A DNA stretch of 64,000 nucleotides from Sporobolomyces roseus (Eukaryota; Basidiomycota; Microbotryomycetes; Sporidiobolales; Sporidiobolaceae). The notes under the pieces are model-generated. The model ran no database searches and was not told the origin of the DNA. It saw only the letters and a program-made list of their open reading frames with translations. Both the position numbers and the translations under genes were made by a program. The stretch spans positions 930,001-994,000 of the forward strand of contig JADILM010000001.1 of NCBI GenBank assembly GCA_016617785.1. Direction: 5' to 3'. Of the stretch, positions 1-13,422 are shown piece after piece (the stretch's first letter is position 1; every line of letters begins with the position of its first letter).

Positions 1-1419
1 TAAGATTGTGGTTGCGGAGGGACGAGCTGAGGTACGACTGAAGAGAAAGGTTGTGAAGGAGGTTGGGATTGAGTCGGAGGAAGTGGTTTCGCGGCGGCGG
101 CAGCAGCAGCCGATACAGCTCGAGCTTGTTGCAACAGTTGTTGACTCGTCATGGGTTGATTCTGTTGTTGTTGAGCGGGTTGGGCGTTTTGAGGTGGTCG
201 GAATCCAGGATTGAAATTGTTCTGATTTTGAGGTACGCCTTGAGCCGAAGGAGCTCTCGGAGGTTGCTGTTGGTTCTGCATTTGTTGATTCTGCATTTGC
301 TGATGTTGTTGTTGCTGAAGCTGTTGACCCGTTCTTTGATAGAACTACGAAAGAATCGGAAAGATTAGTATTTCCTCCTCTATTGAAGGGAAAATGGAAA
401 CGTACTGTCCAATCCGCTGTGATCTTTTGCGTCGAGTAGAGGTTTTGAAAGGCAGTGATATTCGACATCATCACGTTGATTTGACGTCTGAAATCGCTCC
501 AAATACTCTCATCAGCTTTCGAAATTGGATCAAAAATTCGAAATTGACTTACTTCGTATCCTCCACTTGTCGCTCTACCGCTTGTCTCAATTGAGGGCTC
601 AATGGTATCTGACTATCCTTTCCTTGACCAGGTACTCCCGCTGCCGCAGTCGAAATCATTCCAGTCTGTAACGCTTGCGAAAGTAACTGAATCTTCGCAT
701 TGAGTGCTCGAACCGAGGTCAACTGTTGCATGTGTTGCTGTAGATGCTGATAGGGAACTCGTTGCTCTTGTTGTTGATTGTTCTGAGGAGGCGCGGGAGG
801 ATGTGAAGGGTAAGAAGGTTGGGAAGGAGGTCTAGCTTGAGGCTGATTTTGAGCGGAAACAACAGCGGCTTGAGCGGCGACTTGAGCAGCGTGTTGATGT
901 TGCTGATGTTGTTGCTGTTGCTGCTGTTGTTGTTTGATGATTTGCTGAGTTTGAATTTGTTGAGCGAGGAGGTTGAATTGTTCTCTCGTCTGAGTTACTC
1001 AAGATGTTTCGTTAGAACATGATCCGTAAACTAACATCCGTGTCGAAGTGATTGCTCACCATTTGACCCGAGTTCAACAACTGCTGAAAAGCAGCGATAT
1101 TGATCTGACCTCCTCCTCCTGCCTGGTTCAGATTCTGCTGTTGAGGCATTTGACCCATCTGATTCATCCCTCCCATTCCCATCTGACCTTGAGCGGCGAG
1201 TAAAGCTTGCACTTGATTGATAGGTTGAGGAGGAGTACCAGTTCTCGAAGCGAGTTGGGCTTGTTGCAGAGCTGCGAGATTGAAAGGTTGAGGAGGTTGT
1301 TGACCTGGTTGCTGTTGAACTTGACCCTGTTGTTGCTGCTGAGCCATCTGAGGGTATCCTTGAACCATTTGAGGTTGATTCGGTTGACCAGGCATGTAGA
1401 ATTGGTTCTGATACGCCAT
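1..1419 (-). CDS. Glutamine-rich protein, 3' end outside window
   Basis: Partial gene read leftward; its C-terminal part lies beyond the left edge. I reconstruct four exons, 1060-1419, 553-989, 406-487 and 1-344, with reading phase preserved across all three introns (990-1059, 488-552, 345-405). The start MAYQNQFYMPGQ is the only good Met. The product is dominated by Gln, with Pro, Asn and Met, including a CAG/CAA-coded tract near 890-940 and a poly-Ala stretch near 100. Two short non-repetitive islands stand out: TREQFNLLAQQIQTQQIIKQ just after intron 1, which faintly resembles a QLQ motif, and a helical segment starting LTSVRALNAKIQLLSQ. Q-rich fungal proteins of this style are often transcription coactivators (SWI/SNF or Mediator subunits), but that is inference; the diagnostic domain would lie outside the window. 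I do not assign a family. Confidence 0.75.
892..935. repeat. Gln-codon microsatellite in the Q-rich gene
   Basis: An imperfect run of GTT/GCT triplets on the + strand (CAG/CAA on the coding strand) encodes a mixed Gln/His tract in exon 2 of the leftmost gene. It is a likely site of length variation. Confidence 0.7.
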
Positions 1420-2421
1420 TTTCGAATCTCGAACCGAAATGCGAAGGGGAATGGGTGATTGATGGAGTGGTGTGGGGTATAAGAAAGTAGTCGGCGTGAG
1501 TTGTGAGGAGGATTTACGAACGCTTTAAAAGCGTCGCCTCTTTGAGAGGTGAGAGAGCTATTTCGGGTCAAGTGACAATTATGATCAGCGTCATTTCCTG
1601 GTAGTCTCCGTCTTGCTTGATCCCGAAGTGAGCAGCTTCGTTTCCACCATGAGGGGATCGACTCCTAGAGACGCCTTCTATCGATGTGAGATGCGAACTA
1701 GGGAAGAGTGAACGATGAAGCCACTTTCAACTTGACCTCCACGAGCTCCAAGCGCCCACTACATGCATTCCTAACCTAGCATGTATCCCCATCTAGGTGA
1801 TCCCTCGCTCGTTCTGTGATGTTGTCGTCGAGTTGAATGTTTGTTCCTCCAATTTTGACTTCGTTTGTCTACTCCTACTCGAGCTGAGCCAGGGGAAGTT
1901 TGAACGTACTAGTATAGCTATCCTCTACTGTACAACCTACTACTCGCTCTATCTAATGTGATGCCTTGATGAGATTGAAACCAAGGTAGGAAAGGCGTGA
2001 GAGAGATCAGGAGGACGTTTGGCCGAGTTTGGTGATTCGTGGCGTTCCTAGTACTCCTGAATCGAATCTTGTGTGCTGTACAGTCGCTTCTTGTGTGAGT
2101 AGTCGAACGAGGTGGAGCTGAGAGTTGACTTCGTGATCTTTCTGGCAAACTTCGCAAAGTCGAAGGGATTTCGTTTGCAACTGTTCCCTCTTTCTTCGAT
2201 TCGGACAAGCTGATACCCTGTTGAATCGGAATGAGAACTCGCTCGCGACTTCTCGTCTCCATATATTCGAAGGAAGCGAAACGAAAACTACTTTTTTATA
2301 CAGTTGCGACGTTTTGATACTGAAGACTATGGACAAGGATTGCGTTCGTTGAGACTTCCGAAAGTGAACATACTATATAAACTTTGACGCGTCGAGGCTG
2401 TAATCACATCCGTCGACCACT
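1420..2421. other. Intergenic: Q-rich gene promoter and anoctamin 3' flank
   Basis: About 1 kb between two leftward genes. It should hold the promoter of the Q-rich gene and the 3' UTR of the anoctamin gene. The minus strand carries TATA-like words near 2370-2380 and 2289-2298, the second about 30 nt before an ATG at 2262 that opens a 114-codon frame (1918-2262). That frame has no recognisable domain, so I do not call it a gene. No tRNA or repeat was seen. Confidence 0.5.
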
Positions 2422-5400
2422 CTACTCCGTCTTCTTCAAGCTCTTGACGACCCTTCCTCCTTCGTCTTCCCTCTTCCAGAACTCTTCCCCGTCCGTTCCC
2501 GACAACTCGCTCTTGCCCAAAGTCCTTCCAACGAGGTATTGGTCCTCATCATCTTGAGATTTCCTCTGTTTCCTCATTTCCTCCTCGACTCGATTCGTAA
2601 CCGTGTTTCCACTTCCCTTCTCCTCTTCCTGATCAGTCCCATTCCTCCTCTTGCGTTCGTCATTCTCCCAAGCCATACATTTCTTGACCATATCTTTAGG
2701 TCCCATCCTCATTTCGTTCTCATCCAACCATGCCCGCTTGAGTTCCAATTCTCCTTTCCTGACGATTTGGTGGGGGAGAGATCCATCCCATTGAAGACGC
2801 TCGAGTAACCAACGAGCGACTCCACGGAGGACGAGGTAACCGTGAGAAGAGAGCATCGCGACGAGGAGTGCGGTAACGAGGAGAGTCTTGATCGAGTCGA
2901 GGGAAGTGACGGAAGTAGGGGCGGCAGGAAGTGCACCCATGAGTAAAGGAGATTCGGGAGGAGGAGAGCCGGAAGATTGAGCGATTGAGAGTCGAGTGGA
3001 CCAGAAGGGGACAGTGCCGTTCGTAGGGACGGAAACGTTGTGGTGAGTGACGTTGGAGAGGTATTCGGCAGAGATTCCTTTGTAGGTCACTTGAGGTTGA
3101 TAGAGGTAGAGGAGGGCAGAAGTAGTGAGAGTACCGAGGTACGTGATGAAACCCTGTCAATCGCCGGATGTCAGTGAGGGACGCAGCGAAAGAAGCACTC
3201 TTGAAAGGAGAGCGTACGAGTACCGACAACCAAGGACCAATAGTAGATTCACGAGTAGGTACAGGTCGACGAGTCTGGTTCGCAAGCTTGAAAGCGTCAC
3301 CACGAATTTCGAACTACGAAATGATTCGGGTGTCAGTGAACTGCAAAATGGAAGAACGTCCGAGGGAGGCTCACGAAGTTGTTGACGAGACCGCAGATAG
3401 GCGCGATAGGCCAGCAAACAGCGAACATGCAGATGTAACCGAGTTGAGTAGCCATTTCAGCGTACTCGCCTCCGAGATTAGCGGGAGGGAGTAACTGTTC
3501 ACGACGAATCCTTTCGAGGAAGACTTTCTCGTCGTCCGAGTCGTTGAGGCTCATCTTTTCTTCATCGACAGGACTCGAACCAGCTTTGTTCTTGACGAGG
3601 CCCTTCGCGTTGAGTTTCTCGGCGATTTGAGGTCCGAATCGAGCTTTGAGGTAAGGGAGACCAATCTCGGTGAAGGCTCCAGTGATCTGAGCGGTGAGAG
3701 TGTAGGCGACGAGTTGACGCTTGAGCTTGTGAGTGTCGATAACGAATTCACCAGATTGAATCGAAGCGATGGCGGAACCCGCGATGGCATGAGCGTGACG
3801 AGATGGTAAGATGTTGAAGATGTGAGGGACGAGGAAGGCTCCGAAGGGGATCTACACGTGAGAACTGTCTCGTTAGTATCGGTCGAAGAGGAGGAAAGAT
3901 GAATGACTTACGTAGACGAAACTTGTGAGGAGGAGGTTACCGTAAGAGGCGACAAAATTGAGAGCGAAAAGCTTGATAGTCAACGAAGTGTCGTATTCGG
4001 TTTGGTAAGGGTGGTTCTCGAAATCGGTGAGCTTCGTAGCAATGAATTGCCAACTGTTCCGGTACGATTTGATCAGACGAGGATCTGCTCACGGAAGAGA
4101 AACAAAGACTCACAGTCCGGTAACTTGAGGAACGATGGAGACGAAGAGGACAGTAGGAAGCATGACCTATCATCAAAACGATTGGATGAGCTACAGATTA
4201 TCGAGTAAGAGACAGGACGTAGACTTACGAAGACTTTCTTTCCGGGACCGTTGTAGACTTCTCCGAGTACAGTTTCGACCATATAGATTGTGCCGATGAT
4301 AGCGGCGAGAATACCGACAAATGCGAAGTAGACGGGTAGAGAAGCCAAAGAACGAATCAATGTCTGGCGGAAACCCCACTTCTCTTGAGTGACTCCAGTG
4401 ACGGGGTCGACTTCCAGTCCGTTTCCTCTGAATCCAGCTCGTTGCACTTCGACCTTGTGGACACCGTAGGATCCCCAGTGAACACTGAGAGCGCGTTCAC
4501 GGAGACGCCAAGATTCGACCATGAGAAGCGACCAACAAGTGAAAGCGACTCCGAGGATAGGGTGGAATGAGAGACCGAGGATCCAGAAGATACCTCCGAC
4601 GGCTGAAGGGAAGAGGAGGGCCTTGAAGTAGAAGCAGAGGAAAGCGAAGTATAGTGCAGTCTTGCCTCCGAGGTGAGCTTTCAAATCGTCGAGTTCGTTT
4701 TGAGGGATCGAGAGGAGTTCGAGAGGGTTCTTACTATTACTAGAAGCGGTCGAGAGGTTCATCCAGCGTTTCTGCCACGCGTTGTTGAAAGTGATGTTGT
4801 GAGGAGGGAACATTGCGATGAGGTGAGGGAAGTCGACCTTTGTTTGCGGTTCGGCAGGGAGCGAGATGGGAATACCACAGGTGAGACCGGTAACAGCGGG
4901 AGAGCGAATCGAAGTTGTCGCCTTGAAACGAGGAGACTTTTGTCGTAAACGGAAAATGTCGAGGCTTCAGCTTAGTTTGCGAGAGTAACTGAAAAGGAAG
5001 CGACTCACAGTCATGATTGAGTAGACGGCACGAATGCGTTCCGTTTCTTGAACAGGCTCATCGACGAAATCTCGAGGAGAACGAGGAGAGGGTCGAGTTT
5101 CCGCAGCTACTCCATGCATCCAGTCGGACAATCTGGGGCGATGCTGTCAGTCTCGAGTTGTCGTTATCGTCAGTGAGGAATAGACTCACCTTTCCCTCGT
5201 TACTTGCTCCAAAATTCGCTTCTCCTTCCCTCTAACGAGAATCAAAATGGTATCCGTACCCTCTGCACCTTTCCTTCCAGTCGCTTCCAAGTCGCATGCC
5301 TTCAATCTAGCTACTAGCTTCTCGTATTCCTCCTGAACTTGCTTTGCTCTGTCTGCCTTGAGTTTCGGTTCACTAATTTCACCGAACGCTCGAACGGGAG

Positions 5401-5452
5401 AGTACTTGTCTTCTAACGAGAAGACTAGCACAAAGTCGGGTCTCGGGTCCAT
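2422..5452 (-). CDS. Anoctamin (TMEM16) family membrane protein, Ist2-like
   Basis: A multi-pass protein of roughly 850 residues in eight exons (for example 5190-5452, 5009-5132, and from 4936). The family comprises lipid scramblases/ion channels; fungal Ist2-type members tether the cortical ER to the plasma membrane. Visible signatures in order: the N-terminal start MDPRPDFVLVFSLEDKYSPV; a membrane entry segment, HLGGKTALYFAFLCFYFKAL, followed by the RERALSVHWGSYG region; WQFIATKLTDFENHPYQTEY; GEYAEMATQLGYICMF; then DAFKLANQTRRPVPTRES and GPWL, all typical anoctamin blocks. The tail beyond about 2800 is charged and ends in a basic patch, comparable in character to the lipid-binding tail of Ist2. 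The start was chosen because upstream in-frame sequence has no family similarity. Intron positions were fixed by restoring conserved blocks; one acceptor (CAG before the WQFIA block) was chosen over a nearer one because only it keeps phase and leaves an intron of about 60 nt. Confidence 0.9.
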
Positions 5453-5634
5453 TGCGCTTTGCTGCTGTAGCTGGTTCTGAGCGTTTGAGTGGTGAGGAGG
5501 AGAGAGAAAGTCTCGGTCGACGTCACGCTCACTGTTTCGACTCGCAGCTATTCCCCCTGTTCGTGGACTTTTCCAACTTCCGTCTTTCTTGGGACAGGGA
5601 AAGGAACGTAGAGTACCGCCCCAATAGCAGAGAA

Positions 5635-5661
5635 GTTTGCGAAACGGCGTCCTTCGCAAAC
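5635..5661. repeat. Inverted repeat GTTTGCGAA-N9-TTCGCAAAC
   Basis: Perfect 9-bp arms separated by 9 nt, located about 180-210 nt upstream of the anoctamin start codon. It could be a dimeric transcription-factor site or a hairpin. The core words TTGCGAA/TTCGCAA recur elsewhere in the window with the same spacing (see 14036-14058). Confidence 0.75.
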
Positions 5662-5806
5662 TCTGATTTGTCGCAATCAGTCTCCTTCGACTTCGCCTAG
5701 GCTTCTGCCTCGGAGAAAGCGCCTAGCTATTCGACAGTGTGCACGCTCGGAGCAGCGCAGTCGAAATCGATCAGAAAGCGAAGGGATTCGACCAATCGTC
5801 GTTGGC

Positions 5807-5820
5807 GAAGCTTAAGCTTC
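5807..5820. repeat. 14-bp perfect palindrome
   Basis: GAAGCTTAAGCTTC reads identically on both strands and is flanked by GCG and TTCGC, extending an imperfect dyad. It lies in the noncoding region upstream of the anoctamin gene. Function unknown. Confidence 0.65.
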
Positions 5821-6487
5821 TTCGCTTTTCGCTCACATAGCTTGTCGTCCTATCTCGCCAGGTCTATTTCCTGGCGATGAGGTGACTCTCACGGTCAATA
5901 AAGAGGACAGCGAGAGGTGAAAAAGGTTGCTTGCGACAATGTGAGGTATCGTTTGAGGCTCTCTTAGTTCTCGAATCGCTTCCTCGACCCTCGCAGCTGA
6001 CAAGCCTGCTTCCCTCGATTGCCTAGTCTAACCCTTCCCAAATGCCCAACCTTCCCCAGCCTTCCTCTGCAACCTAACCTGCTTCTGCTGATCGTCTCGA
6101 CAATCCCAGCAGTCTCAGCACCTTGATTCCTCTCGGGAATTTTGTAACTGGTCGGATCTTGACCTATCCTAGGTCGCAATGGTTGCCCGAGTGATTGCGC
6201 GAGGTTGAATGATCGTCGATCGGAGGCTAAGGGTAGAAGCAGAGGGAGCGGGAAGGGGCAGAGGGGAACAATCGAATCCTCCAGTCCTCGAGTGATTTCA
6301 CCGGTTTAGTCGATCACGGCGGGTCCCACATCTGGTCGTAACGTCGCTGTGCGAAGAGAGGCGCCGTCGTCGCCGGGGCGATCAGATTGTGCGAAGCGGG
6401 GCACGATGAGGCGACAACGCTTTCGAGAGGAGCTTCGAAAGCCTCAACGTTCGTTGAACTCGAGCGATCTGTCAAAGCCAGGTCTCG

Positions 6488-6813
6488 TCAGTCACACCGA
6501 CGTGATGACAACGAAAGCAGTAGATCGCACTTTGTGTCACGATTCTCCTTGACTTGTAGATGCGAAGTCTTTGGTGGTCGACCACCTCGATTGACGATGG
6601 GAGTGATTTCACTCATAGTTTGACCAGTCTTGAGGAATGTTCGAACGAATGGTTTGCATGCGACTGAGCCATCCCTCGCATTGTATTGGCAGGTGTATTG
6701 AGCGGTCTAAGGAAAGTGAAATCAGTCAGAGAAAGAGCGAGGGGAATCGATTTCGGAAAGTTGCTCACTTGATAGTACTCCGCGTTAGGGTCCAATTGAT
6801 CTTGATGAGCCAT
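6488..6813 (-). CDS. Small Cys-containing protein, Som1-like (mitochondrial)
   Basis: An 87-residue product from two exons (6769-6813 and 6488-6706) separated by a 62-nt intron with GTGAGC donor, CTGACTGAT branch word and TTAG acceptor; phase 0 is kept. After the N-terminal MAHQDQLDPNAEYYQ, the second exon gives QYTCQYNARDGSVACKPFVR followed by TFLKTGQTMSEITP. The pattern QYxC, a short gap, CxPxxRxF and a trailing hydroxyl/acidic stretch resembles Som1, a small subunit linked to the mitochondrial inner membrane peptidase that processes exported precursors. The match is by pattern only, and the residue after the F motif that is often Cys in Som1 is not Cys here. It could be another small twin-Cys mitochondrial protein. 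The gene is divergent from SAH1 across about 250 nt. Confidence 0.6.
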
Positions 6814-7062
6814 AGAAGTGAGTTTGCAACGTGGCAAAACTCAGAGATCTGAATGAAAGGCAGTCCGCGAGGAGATCGTTCGTTTCTCTTCTTCCTCCCT
6901 CCCACTCTCCCCTAAACCACTCGTCGTAAGTTCAAAGCATTCTTGAGTTGCTGATCTATCGATGAGCGCGAGCTAACGAACCCTTGCCCTCCCCTTTCGC
7001 TCCTCGCTGTTCCTCAACTTTTTTTCTTGTTTAGTTCCCAACTTCTCCCCTCACTCTTCACA
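6814..7062. promoter_or_regulatory. Divergent promoter, Som1-like gene / SAH1
   Basis: A 249-nt region between two divergent start codons. The SAH1 side is strongly pyrimidine-rich (CT and T runs ending in TTTTTTTCTTGTTTAG about 30 nt before the ATG), the usual leader of a highly expressed fungal gene, possibly with a short 5'-UTR intron ending at that TAG. Confidence 0.5.
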
Positions 7063-9134
<2,072 letters not shown>

Positions 9135-10143
9135 ATCTTCAATCCCTTTTCACTTTCTTCCTCTCCCCTTTTTCTTTCGTTCTTTCATCTCTAGGTTTCT
9201 TAGGTTTTACAATTTATCGTTCGTCAAAACGCCCTCAACTGGCATCTTACCCCCCCTCGCTTTCCAACCACCCCATACCCTTCTTCCTTCGCATCTAAAA
9301 ATGAGAAAATCAAGCATGCTTTTTGTTGCACGATCTCCCTGTAATATGCATGTACCTCAACGGTTCCCCAAAAGCTTTCGTCCGTCGTCTACATTCGAGA
9401 GCGGTAGAGATCGAGGAATCGCTGAAGAGTGAAGAGAAGTTGCGAAGTTTCGTCGAATTGACTCGAGACTCGACCTCGATGATATGTTGGCAGCTAAGCT
9501 TTCCCTCGCAACAGCGAGGCTTCCAGACGAGCTCTTTAAACAGAAGCAGCCGAATCCTTCGACCGTTGACAGAACAAAGAACGTTTCGATTCTGTCGTCT
9601 CGATTATGATTCGAGTCTGTCTTCCTCAGGCGCCCCCAATCATGCTGATTCGGACTGAAGCTCATGTCTGATGCAAGAACTCTCGATACCGCAAGCTGGA
9701 GCATCGCACCTCAATGCTGGCGCTCCGAGGGATGGAGAATTCTCGAAAATTGTCTTCTCGTTGGCGAAGCCTGTCGAGGCATCACACGCACACGCTCCAG
9801 ATGAGGACACACCCGAGCAATTCCATGACTAGCCGAATGAGATAGCGCTGTCTCAGTCCGAAGCACGAGCGAGAGCAGGCGATCCTCGCAAAACGATTAG
9901 TTCTAGCAGAAGGAAGCGATTTGAAACCACCGGTGTCTGGAAAAAAAGTAGTCACGGTAAAGCAGAGCTGATCGTGAGTAACCAGAGTTCGTCTAGAGCA
10001 GTCGAGTAAAGTCGAAAGTGAATGGTCAGAAAGGAAGAAGCGAAACGAAGGTTCGTCTTGTAACAAACACTCGACTAGTGAGCAGAGCCTAGCTATACTA
10101 CATTCAGAGCCCCTACTGATCCCCTGCCTTCCTCTGAACAGCA
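9135..10143. other. Intergenic: SAH1 3' flank and SMD3 promoter
   Basis: About 1 kb. The SAH1-proximal part is T/C-rich 3' UTR. An open frame that continues the last SAH1 intron (to 9432) is a read-through artefact. Near SMD3 there is a short tandem CATCT/CTCAT run (10182-10205), which lies inside the first SMD3 intron. Nothing else was recognised. Confidence 0.5.
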
Positions 10144-10851
10144 ATGGCTAACATCGTACGCTTTCGCTCCAACTCTTGTTCTCATCTCATCTCATCTCAT
10201 CTCCAACTACTGACCCACTACTCGCTTGTACTCGATGTAGGGTATCCCAACAAAGCTATTACACGAGAGCTTAGGTCATGTCATCACGGTAGAACTCAAG
10301 GCGGGTCAAGTTTACAGAGGTAAACTGTTTGATGGTGAGTCTCTCTCTCCTCTCTCTCCTTGCTCTACAGCTAGGCTATATTGTACACTGCTGTACTCGA
10401 GAGCTGCTCAGCTGAACAATGTGCTGACTCGAGGTGATTGTGAATGCTACAGCCGAAGATTCACTCTCAATCTCCCTCACAAACTGTACTGTCACTCACC
10501 GCGATGGTCGAGTAACTCAACTGGACCAAGTGAGTTCATTCCCTACTACCAAACATTCGGGGTACCTGAACTGATTGGGAGGTTTGTGACGCTCGCAGGT
10601 TTACATTCGAGGAGCTTCTGTTCGATTCTATGTCGTACCCGATATGCTCGCTCAAGCGCCTATGTACGTACCTCTTTTACTCCTCATCAAGCCCAAGTAA
10701 TTGATGACAAGACTATCTGAGCAGGTTCAAACGAGCTGGACCTACTGGAATGAAAGGACGAGGTATCGGAACAGCACGAGGAAGGGCTACTATCATGCGT
10801 GCGCAATCGAGGCGAGGACGTGGTGGACAAAGACCGACTATCAGGCGCTAA
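10144..10851 (+). CDS. SMD3: Small nuclear ribonucleoprotein Sm D3
   Basis: A core component of the heptameric Sm ring on spliceosomal snRNAs, pairing with SmB. Five exons give about 115 residues: 10144-10155 (MANI), 10241-10334, 10453-10529, then two more ending at TAA 10849-10851. The Sm1 motif covers GIPTKLLHESLGHVITVELK, VYRGKLFDAEDS and NCTVTHRDGRVTQLDQ; the Sm2 motif reads VYIRGASVRFYVVPDML. The C-terminus is RG-rich (KGRGIGTARGRATI, SRRGRGGQRPTIRR), the usual arginine-methylation region of D3. Spacing and length fit D3 rather than D1 or B. The intron after residue 4 and the one inside FDAEDS were placed by restoring the Sm fold. Confidence 0.96.
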
Positions 10852-11129
10852 AGAATTAGGGGAAAGACTAGCGAGGTTCAGTGTAGTAGTTTCCAGTTTT
10901 GTTTTCGCTCGTCTCTCGCGAAGTTTTGATCAGAGTCGCGCAAATCGCAAAGAAAAAGCTTGTATAGTATCGTTCTCCTGTCTTGTACTTGTCCGTGAGA
11001 GAACGAGAGAGATCATCGACTTGCGAGATTCTCAGCCAGAGCGAAAGTTTGTGAAAGTTCAATGAGGGAAACTTCTGGCTCTCTCTCACTCAACTTGGAT
11101 AATTCAGAATCACCTCTGCTAATGCTCAG

Positions 11130-13335
11130 ATGAGCTCGCCGCCTCGACCAGCATCCTTTGCACCAGTCTCTCCTACTCCACGAACGCGTTCCCTCTCCCG
11201 ACGAGCCTCGAGTTCCTCCCTCTCCTCAACCGCACAACGAGTAGCTTCTGTCTCTACATCAACTGTTCCACCTACTCCAGCACTCCCCTCTCAGCCTCCA
11301 ACAGCAGCTATCGTCTCAGCTCCTCATTACTCAACTTCCCTCAGATCCCGACACTCTCTCTATGGGACTGAAGACCGCGTAGTGCTCGACCTCGGTAGTA
11401 GGGTATGGAAGATTGGATTCAGTGGGGAAACTCAACCAAGGTGTTGTGTCGGGGTAGAGAAGTTACTCGCGAAAGAGAGGAATTCGTTTGGGACGAGTCA
11501 GGGCAAGGATGAGATGGAAGGGGAGCAGGAATTGTGGGGATTGGACAAAGGTATGAGGGATGAAGAGGAGTGGATGATTAGGGAGGAGAGATTGAAGAGA
11601 GGATTGAGAGATGTTTGGTTTGAGTGAGTCTTTTCATTTCCGCACTATCGTTCTCTGGCGGATTCTTTCGCTTTGAACCCGTGCCTCGAAACGCACATCG
11701 TAGAGAACGACGATGAGCTCTGGGGGGAAAGAGGACAGAGTCGAAGTGACACAGGCTCAGGACTCGAGGAAGCGAGTCTATAGAAATTGACGAATCTTCG
11801 TTTCCCTGTTCCTGCAGTCACCTCATGACGGATCCCAAAACTCGCAAAGTACTAGTCATCGAGAACCCTCTGCTACCGACCCAAGTCAAAGACATGATTG
11901 CCAGAGTGCTGTTCGATAATCTTCAAGTACGTCTCTCGCATCAGAAACTCGCTTTACCTCTCCTGAACGCAGCTGATCAAATTCGATCGTCTAAAGGTAC
12001 CCGCAATCAACTTTGCTTCAGCTCCTTTACTATCTCTTATGACGGCTGGTGCAGTGACCGGTCTCGTCGTCGATGTCGGTCATCTCGAGACGACCGTTCT
12101 ACCCGTTCGTTCGCGCTTGATCCCACTTCTCCCTCCGCATCATGGAGCTGACCCACCTCTGCGTGTAGGTGTATCACGCCAGACCACTCTTCTCTTACCT
12201 GACTTCGACACCCCTCGCCGGCTCTCGCCTCAATACTCGACTTCGATCTCTTCTTCTCTCCCATGCTTCCTATGCTCCGCCCCCGTCTTCGCTCAACTCG
12301 ATGACGATACCTCAATCGACCCAAGTTCCGCCGAAAGTGTTGACAGAAGAACTGATAGAAGAGATCAAAACGAGGTGTTGTTTCGTCGGAGAGGAGATTA
12401 GGGAGGATGAAAGATTACTCAAGGAGTATGACGAAGCGCTGAATGATCGGATACGAAGAGAATCGTCGACATTGACCTCTTCCTCATCAGCAATGGATCT
12501 CGACTCGGCCTCGACTCAAGAAGACCCTTTCGACCCAGATCTTCCTCTCGTCAACTACCTCTACAAACGTTACTCTCTTACAGCACCTTCGACTACTTCC
12601 CTCTCGTTCCGAATACCTCACCTATCATCCCCTATGCCCCCTACGGGAGTCGGAAAAGGTCACCTCCTCATCCCTTCTTGGATTCGGGAACGATCTGCCG
12701 AGATCCTGTTCGATTCGACGCTCGAAACCCAAGATTCCCTGTCGATACAAAGCACGATCCTCGAATGTGTCCTTAGACTACCGATGGATTTGAGGAGACC
12801 CATGATCTCAAACTTGTTGGTGACGGGAGGAACTGCTAGTCTACCAGGATTCATTCCGAGATTGAAAGCTTCCCTCTTGACTCAACTGCGAGAATCCCAT
12901 CCTCCTTCACCACCTCCTTCTCCTCCACTTCCCTCAACTCCTTTGGATCCAGCAACGAGACTACGTAAAACCCGACTCTCGCAGCGACTTCACAATTTAC
13001 GACATTCCCCTCGTTACGCACCTCTCGTAGCCCTTTCTTCATCCCTCTCGATCCTCAACAGTCCTTCGCCGACTCTCGACCCGCCCGCACCAGCATCAGA
13101 AGGTTCGGCTCCAGCCTTCCATCCTTCGCTTTATGCATGGGTTGGAGGTTCTCTCGCAGGTGCACTCAAGTTGGGAGGCGAGGAGATGACGAGAGAAGAA
13201 TGGGATGAAGGGTATGAGTTGACGAGGGAGATGGAAGGGGATGAGGAAGGGAGTGAGGGAGATGGGAATAGCTTGAGGAGGGAGAGGAGGAGGGGGAAGA
13301 AGTTACAGGATTGGACAAAGATCGGATATCTGTAG
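11130..13335 (+). CDS. ARP10: Actin-related protein 10 (dynactin pointed-end subunit)
   Basis: Arp10/Arp11 caps the pointed end of the Arp1 filament in dynactin, the dynein activator on microtubules. Four exons: 11130 to about 11622, 11818-11926, 11997-12104 and 12169-13335. A Ser/Pro-rich leader of about 85 residues precedes the actin fold, which starts at RVVLDLGSRVWKIGFSGETQ. Later hallmarks are VLVIENPLLPTQVKDMIARV, VPAINFASAPLLSLMTAG, VVDVGHLETTVLP and VYHARPLFSYLTSTP. The canonical actin phosphate loops are degenerate, as is normal for Arp10. The C-terminal half has a Pro/Ser insertion (near 12895-12960) and a highly charged segment before QDWTKIGYL. The third intron uses the weaker donor GTTCGT but is needed to join ETTVLP to VYHARP. 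Confidence 0.9.
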
Positions 13336-13422
13336 TGCTTTCGAGAGCTCGGTACAGTGTTGACTACAGTGCATTATAGCCGTCGTGTCGTCATGTCTCG
13401 GCATATTGCTCATTCGCTAACT

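Larger units (their letters stand above)
5453..6487. other. Intergenic: upstream region of anoctamin gene
   Basis: About 1 kb between the 5' end of the anoctamin gene and the 3' end of the Som1-like gene. Short open frames on both strands look like shadows. It contains two notable dyads (5635-5661 and 5807-5820), listed separately. Confidence 0.5.

Noticed and set aside
1918..2262. 114-codon minus-strand frame preceded by a TATA-like word
   Set aside because: No homology, no codon or splice support; kept only as a note in the intergenic entry.
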